A stretch of DNA of 7,728 nt from JACQCV01 sp964634555 (GTDB taxonomy: Bacteria; Patescibacteriota; Minisyncoccia; Phycocordibacterales; UBA12445): positions 1 through 7,728 of the forward strand of contig CAZWJJ010000037.1 in the NCBI GenBank assembly GCA_964634555.1. Reading direction: 5' to 3'. Below, one piece after another: positions 1-6,097 of this stretch. Positions within the stretch are counted from its first letter, which is position 1, and every line of letters begins with the position of its first letter. The notes beneath the pieces were generated by a model. The model saw nothing but the letters and a program-made list of their open reading frames with translations, was not told the DNA's origin and searched no databases. Both the position numbers and the translations under genes were made by a program.

Positions 1-392
1 ACAAAGAAATATTTTTTTAGCTTAGGTTCATATTGATAGTCGGGTTGGAGCATGATTATTATTGATGCGCCACGTTTTAGAGCTAAGTTGTAGCAGGTTT
101 TTTGATTACCGCCGTAGCCGGTATTTTTGAGGTGTGCGGAAATAATGATAGGGATTTTATTTCCACGTTCTGAAAGATCATTTTCATTTAAAAGCACGAA
201 GCGATCATCGGAGATCGCTAATTTTTTGGCTGTTTCGATTGTCCTATCTCGGCTATTGTCATCGACTAAAATGATCTCACTGATCGAATTTAGGGGAATA
301 TCGTTGATGGTTCTTGTCAGTGTTTGTTCGGCATTGTAGGCCGGTAGGACGACTATCACTTTCTGTTTTTTGCTGTTAGTATGCTGATTCAT
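1..392 (-). CDS. GT2 glycosyltransferase, polyprenyl-phosphate sugar type, N-terminal part (3' end outside window)
   Basis: Reading the minus strand from an ATG at 392-390 gives 130 open residues that run off the left edge. The start of a GT-A fold is clear: a first beta strand with LPAYN (residues 16-20), the nucleotide-binding VDDNSRD (43-49), then TGYGGNQKTCYNLAL (91-105), and QPDYQYEP (116-123), whose Asp118 sits where the metal-binding DxD acts in this family. The GYGGNQKTCY and PDYQYEP signatures are typical of DPM1-like GT2 enzymes that move a sugar from a nucleotide to a polyprenyl phosphate on the inner membrane face; the exact sugar cannot be read. Relative to relatives recalled from memory, about 20 extra residues lie between the VDD motif and GYGGNQ (about 61-83). 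The gene is divergent from yvcK across 50 bp and has no Shine-Dalgarno site. Family assignment is firm, substrate unknown. Confidence 0.9.
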   Translation of the reverse strand, partial: MNQHTNSKKQKVIVVLPAYNAEQTLTRTINDIPLNSISEIILVDDNSRDRTIETAKKLAISDDRFVLLNENDLSERGNKIPIIISAHLKNTGYGGNQKTCYNLALKRGASIIIMLQPDYQYEPKLKKYFF

Positions 393-425
393 ATATTATT
401 TATGTAACAATAGGCTCTTTTGGGT

Positions 426-431
426 AGTATA
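426..431 (-). promoter_or_regulatory. Possible -10 box for the divergent GT2 gene
   Basis: On the minus strand 431-426 reads TATACT, a five-of-six match to the bacterial -10 consensus. It would start a transcript near 419 and leave a leader of roughly 27 bases before the ATG at 392. The box overlaps the yvcK -10 box on the other strand. AT-rich DNA makes such matches common and no good -35 was identified, so this is tentative. Confidence 0.3.
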
Positions 432-433
432 AT
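428..433 (+). promoter_or_regulatory. Promoter -10 box for yvcK, nearly leaderless
   Basis: A perfect TATAAT lies at 428-433, within TATAATATA (428-436). A start site 6-8 bases downstream would fall at about 440-442, so the mRNA would begin within a few bases of the ATG at 443. No Shine-Dalgarno sequence is possible in so short a leader. A weak -35 candidate, GTAACA (404-409, 18-bp spacer), matches four of six consensus positions. Confidence 0.65.
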
Positions 434-442
434 ATATTTGCA

Positions 443-1423
443 ATGAAAAGAAAAAAGGCGGTTGTAATAGGGGGTGGTACCGGCTCATTTACTGTCTTGT
501 CTGGCCTGAAGAAATATGATCATTTGGATTTGACGGCAGTTGTTTCGATGGCCGATGACGGAGGTTCGACTGGGCGTTTGCGGGATGAATATGGCGTTTT
601 GCCGCCGGGTGATGTTCGTCAATGTCTGGTTGCTCTTTCTGAAACCGATGATCTGATGCGCGAGCTGTTTAGTTTCAGATTTAGCGGCGGAAGTTTTACC
701 GGCCACAATTTCGGAAATATTTTTATTTCGGCAATGGAAAAGATGACCGGCAATTTTAATGATGCTCTGCGAATGATAAGCAAGGTACTGAAGGTGAAAG
801 GGTTAGTTTTGCCTGTAACTTTGGATAAGGTCAGGCTGGTGGCAAAATTGAATAATGGAAAAATTATCGTTGGTCAAAATGAGATCGCCAATAATCATCT
901 TGTGTCGCGATTTGGCGTGCGGTCGATACGCTTCGATAAAAAGGCAAGGGCAAATCCGCAAGTTTTGGCCGCGATCGGGGAGGCGGATATTATTATTGTC
1001 GGTCCCGGTAGTTTTTATTCTTCGTTGATACCGAATTTCCTTGTTGAAGATGTAGCTGATGCCTTGGTTGAGTCGAAGGCAAAGAAAGTTTTTGTCTGTA
1101 ATTTGATGAATCAGTACGGTCAGACAGATAATTATCTTGTCGGAGATTTTGTCGCCGGTATAGAAAAGTTTATTCAGCCGAATGCTTTTGATTTTGTGAT
1201 CCACAATACACAGTTGCCGTCAGAAAAGTTGTTGAAAAAATATATTGATGAGGGTCAGCCGGTTGTCCTACATGAAAAGCCAGCTGGTTCGCAACATAAT
1301 TTTGTCGGAGTTAATTTATTGAGCGGAAAAATACCGAAACGTGCCAAGGGTGATCCGATGGCCAGAACATTAATTCGCCATGATCCTGATCAACTTGCCA
1401 AGGCGATTGTCAATCTGCTGTAA
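443..1423 (+). CDS. yvcK: YvcK/CofD-like gluconeogenesis and cell-envelope regulator
   Basis: This 326-residue protein has the length and all the landmark motifs of the YvcK family: an N-terminal GGGTGS loop (residues 10-15), DDGGSTGRLR (38-47), LPPGDVRQCL (53-62), GHNFGN (87-92), GPGSFYSSLIPN (187-198) and CNLMNQYGQTDNY (219-231). YvcK is a cytoplasmic protein with a CofD-like Rossmann fold. In Bacillus subtilis it is needed for growth on gluconeogenic carbon sources, binds UDP-GlcNAc and affects placement of a penicillin-binding protein. It is thought to act as a regulator or sensor; no CofD-type transferase activity is assumed here. In Firmicutes it sits between rapZ and whiA; here neither is present and it lies among glycan genes. 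The ATG at 443 is favoured because TATAAT ends nine bases before it and the conserved beta strand begins at once. The downstream gene has its own promoter, so this may be a single-gene transcript. Confidence 0.94.
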   Translation: MKRKKAVVIGGGTGSFTVLSGLKKYDHLDLTAVVSMADDGGSTGRLRDEYGVLPPGDVRQCLVALSETDDLMRELFSFRFSGGSFTGHNFGNIFISAMEKMTGNFNDALRMISKVLKVKGLVLPVTLDKVRLVAKLNNGKIIVGQNEIANNHLVSRFGVRSIRFDKKARANPQVLAAIGEADIIIVGPGSFYSSLIPNFLVEDVADALVESKAKKVFVCNLMNQYGQTDNYLVGDFVAGIEKFIQPNAFDFVIHNTQLPSEKLLKKYIDEGQPVVLHEKPAGSQHNFVGVNLLSGKIPKRAKGDPMARTLIRHDPDQLAKAIVNLL

Positions 1424-1441
1424 TGAATGCGGATCATCGGT

Positions 1442-1447
1442 TATAAT
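1442..1447 (+). promoter_or_regulatory. Promoter -10 box for the GtrA-GT4-GT2 unit, apparently leaderless
   Basis: TATAAT at 1442-1447 lies within the same nine-base TATAATATA (1442-1450) found before yvcK. Seven bases separate the box from the ATG at 1455, so the predicted start of transcription is at or within a base or two of the start codon. The -35 region overlaps the yvcK stop codon (1421-1423) and shows only a weak match to consensus. Confidence 0.62.
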
Positions 1448-1454
1448 ATAAACG

Positions 1455-1880
1455 ATGCAACAGTTGTCGCAATTCATTGAAAAGGTTTTTGGCGTATACG
1501 CTATCATGGTTCGTTATCTGATTTCGGGTGCGACGTCGGTCGGGACAGATCTGATCGCTCTTTATATTTTAAAAGAGTATTTTCAGGTTTTTTATTTGTC
1601 GGCGGCCATCATCGCTTTTTTGATCGCTTTTGTCGTAAGTTTTCTGATGATGAAATATTGGACATTCCAGGATGGGGCAAATACAAAAACTCAAAAACAG
1701 TTAGTTAGCTATTTTGCAGTCTCATTATTTAATCTTCTGCTTAATTCTATTCTTGTTTGGATGTTCGTTGAGAAAATTTCTTTGTGGTATATTATGGCGC
1801 AGATATTGGCAAGTTTGATAATTGCTGTCTGGAGTTTTTTTGTTTATAAATATTTTATTTTTATAAAAAACGAATCATGA
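1455..1880 (+). CDS. GtrA-family membrane protein, putative polyprenyl-linked sugar flippase
   Basis: A 141-residue hydrophobic protein with four predicted membrane helices at about residues 20-40, 47-69, 83-105 and 109-132. The first helix opens with RYLISGATSVGTDL, the hallmark of the GtrA family, and the last ends in an aromatic- and Lys-containing segment (YKYFIF) as in relatives; the length is also typical. GtrA proteins are proposed to help move undecaprenyl-phosphate-linked sugars across the inner membrane in O-antigen glucosylation and arabinan or teichoic acid pathways. ATG 1455 is chosen because a TATAAT box sits seven bases upstream; an internal Met18 (1506) begins closer to the conserved part and is an alternative. 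Its stop overlaps the next start as ATGA (1877-1880), so the GT4 gene is probably translationally coupled. Family is clear; the transported lipid is inferred from neighbours. Confidence 0.88.
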   Translation: MQQLSQFIEKVFGVYAIMVRYLISGATSVGTDLIALYILKEYFQVFYLSAAIIAFLIAFVVSFLMMKYWTFQDGANTKTQKQLVSYFAVSLFNLLLNSILVWMFVEKISLWYIMAQILASLIIAVWSFFVYKYFIFIKNES

Positions 1881-2935
1881 GGTTATTGATTTTAACTCAA
1901 AAAGTCGACAAAAATGACGACGTGCTGGGTTTTATGCATGGCTGGATAACTGAATTTTCAAAACATTGTGAATCTCTGATTGTTATCTGTCTTGAAGAGG
2001 GTGATCATGATCTGCCGAAAAATGTTAAGGTTTTATCTCTTGGCAAAGAGGATCAGGCTGATAGGGAAAAATATATCTCGAATTTTTATAAATATATCTG
2101 GTTAGAGAGAAATAGTTACGACGCCGTTTTTGTGCACATGAATCCTGAGTACGTGGTTTTAGGCGGATTATTTTGGAGATTATGGGGTAAGAAGATCGGG
2201 CTTTGGTATGCTCATGGTTATGTGCCATGGACTCTTCAGATTGCAAGAATTTTTGTAAATAATATCTTTACTTCCACTAAAAGCGGCTGTCGCATAAATA
2301 GTCGAAAGATAAAAGTGATTGGGCAGGGAATAGACATTGAAAAGTTTAATGATGAAAGAATTAAGCCGAATGATCCTGATACTCCTTTTCGCATAGTTAC
2401 AATCGGCAGGATCTCACCGTCGAAAGATTATGAGACATTGATAATGGCGGCGGATATCTTGCGCGATCGGGGAATAAAATTTAAGATCGATATAGTTGGA
2501 GGCCTCGGTCTGACAAATCAAGGATCATATTTTCAAAAGTTGGATCATCTGGTTGTAGTCAAGGAACTGGGGAGATTTATAACTTTTGTTGGACCTATTC
2601 CGAATGAAAATATACTTCCTTATCTTCATCGGGCTGATCTTTTTGTGAACATGGGGCAGACTGGTAGTTTGGATAAGGCGGTTTTGGAAGCTATGTCCAC
2701 TGGATTGCCGATATTGACTTGCAATGAGGCCTTTGCTGAGGTTCTCGGTGATTATTCAGATGCCATGATGTATCCAAAAAGAGATTTTGAGACTTTTGCT
2801 GACCGTATGCAGAGGATTGCCATTTCGCCATATCCAATGCTAGAAAAGATCGGACAAGATCTCCGTGAAATAATTGTTCAAAAGCACAGCTTGCCGGTTT
2901 TTGCTAAGACAATAATTAACTCCCTAAAAAAATAA
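1877..2935 (+). CDS. GT4-family (GT-B fold) glycosyltransferase
   Basis: This 352-residue protein has the two-lobed GT-B layout. The N-terminal acceptor lobe (about 1-165) includes WYAHGYVPW (110-118). The C-terminal donor lobe carries IGRISPSKDYETLI (176-189), with the Arg178 and Lys183 that contact the donor phosphates in GT4 enzymes, then a short FVGPIPNENILPYLHRADL stretch (237-255) and QTGSLDKAVLEAMSTGLP (261-278). The usual E-x7-E pair is incomplete: Glu271 is present, but the position eight residues earlier is Gly263, with Asp266 nearby. This TGSLDK variant is one I recall from other uncultured-bacterial GT4 proteins, so it need not mean loss of activity. The product is expected to be a cytoplasmic or membrane-associated retaining transferase using a nucleotide sugar. 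It overlaps the GtrA gene by four bases and is followed four bases later by a GT2 gene. No signal peptide is seen; substrate unknown. Confidence 0.9.
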   Translation: MRLLILTQKVDKNDDVLGFMHGWITEFSKHCESLIVICLEEGDHDLPKNVKVLSLGKEDQADREKYISNFYKYIWLERNSYDAVFVHMNPEYVVLGGLFWRLWGKKIGLWYAHGYVPWTLQIARIFVNNIFTSTKSGCRINSRKIKVIGQGIDIEKFNDERIKPNDPDTPFRIVTIGRISPSKDYETLIMAADILRDRGIKFKIDIVGGLGLTNQGSYFQKLDHLVVVKELGRFITFVGPIPNENILPYLHRADLFVNMGQTGSLDKAVLEAMSTGLPILTCNEAFAEVLGDYSDAMMYPKRDFETFADRMQRIAISPYPMLEKIGQDLREIIVQKHSLPVFAKTIINSLKK

Positions 2936-2939
2936 AATT

Positions 2940-3737
2940 ATGGGAAAGATTCAATGTTCGGTTGGGATATTGACTTATAATTCCGCCGGTACCTTGGAGC
3001 GCACTCTTAATGCGGTGAAAGATTTTGCCGAGATAATTGTTTGCGATGGCGGCAGTGCGGATGAAACTTTAAATATTGCCAAAGGTTTTGGCTGTAAAAT
3101 AATTTTTCAAGATCAAAAATTTAAGCGCGATGACGGTAAGATCAAAGATTTTGCTGGTGTCCGAAATCAGACTCTTGATGCGGCTTCACATAGATGGTTT
3201 TTTTACATTGATTCTGATGAACTTTTATCTTTGGAACTGATAAAAGAGATTTCTGAGGTTGTGATTCAGAGCAAGCCGGCAGCTTTTTGGATACCGCGGA
3301 AATATGTGATTAATGATCTGATTATAGATTGCGCTACAACATATCCAAGCAAACAGATGAGGCTTTTTCATCTTGATGTCGTGGGTCGATTTATCAAGAC
3401 CATTCATGAAAGGATTGAGGTTAAGGAGATTGCAACTGTTTCTTCTCTCAGGAATTTTATGTTGATACCGATGACAACCGATATTTCGACTATTAGAAAA
3501 AAGTGGGATTATTACATTGATCTCGAAGGGGCGAGGCGCAATGACCTCTCTTTGTGGCAGTGGCTTCAGATCTGTGCGGAGAATTTTAAGATATCAATTT
3601 TGTATGCCTTCAGATTTTTCAGGAATTTATTTTTTTGTTCTGGCAACAGGATGCCGTTCACGTTGGAGATGCAGAGGCATATTTACCATATAAATTTAAG
3701 CCGCAGACTTTTTTGGAAGATTAGAAAAATCTATTAG
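2940..3737 (+). CDS. GT2 glycosyltransferase, WaaE/KdtX-like
   Basis: A 265-residue protein that begins directly with a GT-A fold: VGILTYNSAGTLERTL (8-23), CDGGSADET (35-43), RNQTLD (75-80) and YIDSDE (89-94), where Asp91 and Asp93 form the metal- and nucleotide-binding DxD. The CDGGSxDxT form and the RNQ signature resemble WaaE/KdtX-like enzymes that add hexoses to lipopolysaccharide inner core, though many homologues act on other surface glycans. The C-terminal third is basic and aromatic-rich (about 195-265), consistent with peripheral membrane contact. Its ATG lies four bases after the GT4 stop, with no Shine-Dalgarno site, so it is probably translated by coupling within the 1455-3737 unit, of which it is the last gene. 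Class is clear; donor and acceptor are not. Confidence 0.9.
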   Translation: MGKIQCSVGILTYNSAGTLERTLNAVKDFAEIIVCDGGSADETLNIAKGFGCKIIFQDQKFKRDDGKIKDFAGVRNQTLDAASHRWFFYIDSDELLSLELIKEISEVVIQSKPAAFWIPRKYVINDLIIDCATTYPSKQMRLFHLDVVGRFIKTIHERIEVKEIATVSSLRNFMLIPMTTDISTIRKKWDYYIDLEGARRNDLSLWQWLQICAENFKISILYAFRFFRNLFFCSGNRMPFTLEMQRHIYHINLSRRLFWKIRKIY

Positions 3738-3791
3738 ATCAACATTGATTGAAATATTGATTCGGCTGATTTTTTGCCGTCAGTTAATCTA
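3735..3791 (+). repeat. Imperfect inverted repeat in the 3738-3824 intergenic gap
   Basis: TAGATCAAC (3735-3743, including the GT2 stop codon) and GTTAATCTA (3783-3791) are complementary except for one position, around a 39-base loop. Inside the loop CGGC (3763-3766) can pair with GCCG (3776-3779). The T-rich tract lies in the inner loop rather than after the stem, so this is not a standard intrinsic terminator. It may be chance in AT-rich DNA or a weak RNA fold at the end of the upstream transcript. Confidence 0.25.
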
Positions 3792-3807
3792 CTAAATTCA
3801 TAAATAT

Positions 3808-3818
3808 TATGATATATT
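3808..3818 (+). promoter_or_regulatory. Promoter -10 region for the methyltransferase-GT39-GT2 unit
   Basis: TATGATATATT holds two overlapping candidate -10 boxes, TATGAT (3808-3813) and TATATT (3813-3818). The nine bases TATGATATA (3808-3816) differ at one position from the TATAATATA before the other two + strand units. Depending on which box is used, transcription would start between about 3820 and 3825, giving a leader of zero to five bases before the ATG at 3825. No convincing -35 is visible. Confidence 0.5.
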
Positions 3819-3824
3819 CTATCA

Positions 3825-4739
3825 ATGTTAAATGAGTTATTGGCTGATTCGGGATTAAGATGTGTCTTTTGCGGACATGATAAAAACACTGTTTTGTTCA
3901 CTGCCACACAGGAGTTGGCATCCAGTTTAGCCGACAGTTATTCAATCACCGATAACTCTCAAGGTATGCATTCTGATATTTTTTCTTGCTTGAAATGCGG
4001 AGGGGCCTTTACAAAAAGAATCGATCAAGATGATCAATTGGTGAACTATTATCGCGACCAGCCGCTTGATCTGGTTTATTTGAGTGAAGAGCGCGGGCGA
4101 CGTCGAGCTTTTGGCAGGATTATTGAGAGAATAAAGAGTTTTTTCACTGGTAAGAAACAGGGCAAGATTTTGGATATAGGCTGTGGCCCAGGTATATTTC
4201 TTTCGGAGGCTGACAGACGGGGGTTTGATGCATGGGGGGTTGATCTGTCAACTAATTCGATAGAGTTTGCACGTCGAAAGTTTGGCTTGAAGAATGTCTT
4301 TCAGATGAGGGTGGAGGAGATAACCAATAGTTTTCCAGAAAATAGCTTCGATGTGATTACAATGTTCGATGTTTTAGAACATGTAGCGGATCCTTCCAAG
4401 GCAATCGGTATTGTTGACGGAAAATTAAAGAGGGGAGGTTATCTGGTTTTGACTTTGCCGATTATTGATTTTCCCGGTGCCAAAATAATGAACAAACGAT
4501 GGCACGCCTTGATACCATCGCATTTAAACTATTTTTCAAAAAATGCCCTTAAACTTTTTTTTGAACCGCGCGGATTTGAGATTGTTAAGATTAATTATTA
4601 CGGACATTATTTTTCTCCACTGTATCTTTTTAGGAAACTTTTCAAAAATAGCACCCTGAATATTCCTTTTGTTTCTGGTTATGAAGTACCAGTGAATTTA
4701 TTTGATGAGGGTGAAATATATTTAAAGAAGGTCCGATGA
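3825..4739 (+). CDS. SAM-dependent methyltransferase with N-terminal zinc ribbon
   Basis: This 304-residue protein opens with two CxxC pairs, Cys13/Cys16 and Cys55/Cys58, a likely zinc ribbon. A class I SAM-binding Rossmann domain follows: motif I LDIGCGPG (116-123), an acidic end to beta2 in WGVDLS, and FDVITMFDVLEHV at about 170-182, the post-motif typical of the UbiG/UbiE-like Methyltransf_11/23 group. A late LPSHLNYFS-like segment (here IPSHLNYFS) is common in methyltransferases found in glycan gene clusters. It would transfer a methyl group from S-adenosylmethionine, plausibly to a sugar or sugar-lipid, in the cytoplasm; the substrate is inferred from context only. It starts a unit: a -10-like box lies just before the ATG, with no Shine-Dalgarno site. 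Its stop overlaps the GT39 start as ATGA (4736-4739), implying coupled expression. Confidence 0.88.
   Translation: MLNELLADSGLRCVFCGHDKNTVLFTATQELASSLADSYSITDNSQGMHSDIFSCLKCGGAFTKRIDQDDQLVNYYRDQPLDLVYLSEERGRRRAFGRIIERIKSFFTGKKQGKILDIGCGPGIFLSEADRRGFDAWGVDLSTNSIEFARRKFGLKNVFQMRVEEITNSFPENSFDVITMFDVLEHVADPSKAIGIVDGKLKRGGYLVLTLPIIDFPGAKIMNKRWHALIPSHLNYFSKNALKLFFEPRGFEIVKINYYGHYFSPLYLFRKLFKNSTLNIPFVSGYEVPVNLFDEGEIYLKKVR
4726..4731 (+). promoter_or_regulatory. Possible Shine-Dalgarno site for the GT39-like gene
   Basis: AGAAGG at 4726-4731 lies four bases before the ATG at 4736. It is the only start codon in the window preceded by a purine-rich Shine-Dalgarno-like sequence; the spacing is short and the match partial, so coupling through the ATGA overlap may matter more. 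Confidence 0.35.
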
Positions 4740-6097
4740 AGATCAGCAGTAAGGAAAAAATAATTTTTTTGGCGTCGTTTATAGTTAAACTGGCGATGTT
4801 TTTACTAATGGTTTATTTTATGGGTGACAAAGGATTTTTTTCTTCTGGCGACTCCTATGAGTATGTTAATTTGGCAAAAAATCTGACTGATCATGGAGCT
4901 TTTGCCGCTAGTTGGGATCCATTGATCTATGAAGTGACAAGCGTCCCGGGCTATCCGTTATTTTTATCCATTCTGCTGTCGATATTTTCGAGTTTTAAAA
5001 TTATAGTTTTACTACAGATAGTTTTAGTTTCTATTTCAGCGGTTTGGCTTTATAGAATTTTACAGGGAATTTTTGAGGAAAGGGTTCGCTATTCCGCCGC
5101 CTTACTTTACGCGATCGAGCCGTGGAATGCGTTCGCAACAAATTTTATTTTGAGCGAGGCGGTTTTTATGTTCTTCTTTGTTTGGTCATTATATTTAGCT
5201 CGCCGGGCTTGGGATAAAAACAGCAGGCTATATTGGTTGGGCTCAGGGATTTTATTTAGTTTTGCGGCAATAGTCAGGCCGATAGTGATCTACTTGGCAC
5301 CAATTCTGGCGGTCATAATTTTTGCCGCGTACTTCAAAGATAAAAAACGCGGATTATTTTTGAGCATCTCGTTTCTTGTTGGATTCGCAAGTTTAGTTTT
5401 ACCCTGGACAATTCGTAATTATGACATTTTTGGCGTACCGATATTTTCTAATAAGGGTCCGGTTACCCTCTTTGGCACTGATTTGCCGCAGTTTATGATT
5501 TATAGAGATAAAATAAATGAGACGCAAGCCGGTAAACAGATCGAGGAGATGGCGCGGGCCGATTACCCGGAATTAAAAACAATGTCAGACCTAAACAATC
5601 CGCGCTACTCATCTTATTTGACTAATAGATCGGTCTCCATAATGCTCCAATCGCCCGGAGTATTATTCAGAATGCACGCGCTTTCTTTTGTAACTTTCTT
5701 TGGTTCAGATGGCTATCGTCTGATATTTCAGCACTTCGGGATCGGTTCAGCGCCTTTGCCGAATATAACCAAATTGGTTTTTAGTGGCGATCTCTCTGGG
5801 CTTTTGCGATATATTAGTCAAGGCGGTATATATGCGGCATCACTGATTTTCGGTAGTTTGTTTTGGTTAATGATCTCTTTGCTTGCCTTCGGTTCTTTTT
5901 TTGTAGCTTACCTTCGGGAAAATAATGCTTTGACGCGCGGTGCTGTTTATATTTTTATAATTATTATGCTCTACTTCGCCGTCGTGACGGGGATTGCCGC
6001 CCAGGCCAGATATCGTGTGCCAGTAACGCCGTTTTTGTTTCCTCTATTCTTTTATACTTATTATTTCTTAAGATCAAAATACAGTCATGCAAAATAG
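4736..6097 (+). CDS. GT39/ArnT-like polytopic membrane glycosyltransferase
   Basis: A 453-residue, highly hydrophobic protein with about ten membrane helices, matching the GT-C fold of the PMT_2/ArnT group. After the first helix the large outer loop contains GDSYEYVNLAKNL (38-50), whose Asp39 matches the catalytic or metal-binding acidic residue of this fold, then SVPGYPLFLSIL (69-80). Further landmarks are LSEAVFMF (139-146), IVRPIV (179-184), LPWTIRNY (222-229) and a late ARYRVPVTPFLF segment before the last helix. These enzymes take sugar from a polyprenyl-phosphate carrier and transfer it on the outer side of the membrane to lipid, glycan or protein. It would therefore be the outward-facing partner for the DPM1-like GT2 enzymes and the GtrA protein of this window. 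It overlaps the methyltransferase gene by four bases and the next gene by eleven. Donor sugar and acceptor unknown. Confidence 0.9.
   Translation: MKISSKEKIIFLASFIVKLAMFLLMVYFMGDKGFFSSGDSYEYVNLAKNLTDHGAFAASWDPLIYEVTSVPGYPLFLSILLSIFSSFKIIVLLQIVLVSISAVWLYRILQGIFEERVRYSAALLYAIEPWNAFATNFILSEAVFMFFFVWSLYLARRAWDKNSRLYWLGSGILFSFAAIVRPIVIYLAPILAVIIFAAYFKDKKRGLFLSISFLVGFASLVLPWTIRNYDIFGVPIFSNKGPVTLFGTDLPQFMIYRDKINETQAGKQIEEMARADYPELKTMSDLNNPRYSSYLTNRSVSIMLQSPGVLFRMHALSFVTFFGSDGYRLIFQHFGIGSAPLPNITKLVFSGDLSGLLRYISQGGIYAASLIFGSLFWLMISLLAFGSFFVAYLRENNALTRGAVYIFIIIMLYFAVVTGIAAQARYRVPVTPFLFPLFFYTYYFLRSKYSHAK

Noticed and set aside
127..339. Open frame of 70 codons on the + strand
   Set aside because: It lies opposite the minus-strand GT2 coding sequence, which has clear family motifs; the + frame shows no recognisable domain.
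485..1204. Minus-strand open frames at 485-706 and 803-1204
   Set aside because: Both are antisense to yvcK, with compositions expected of reverse-frame translation and no motifs.
1424..1454. Possible terminator between yvcK and the GtrA gene
   Set aside because: No hairpin followed by a T-run can be drawn in these 31 bases; only the promoter elements are supported.
2025..3407. Minus-strand open frames at 2025-2246 and 3225-3407
   Set aside because: Antisense to the GT4 and WaaE-like GT2 genes with no independent support.
3744..3762. Direct repeat ATTGATT at 3744-3750 and 3756-3762
   Set aside because: Seven bases repeated twice in AT-rich DNA is expected by chance; no further copies at regular spacing, so not a CRISPR or iteron array.
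3738..3824. Possible intrinsic terminator in the gap after the WaaE-like GT2 gene
   Set aside because: The only pairing found is a long-loop imperfect repeat with a short CGGC/GCCG inner stem; the T-run is inside the loop, not after a stable stem.
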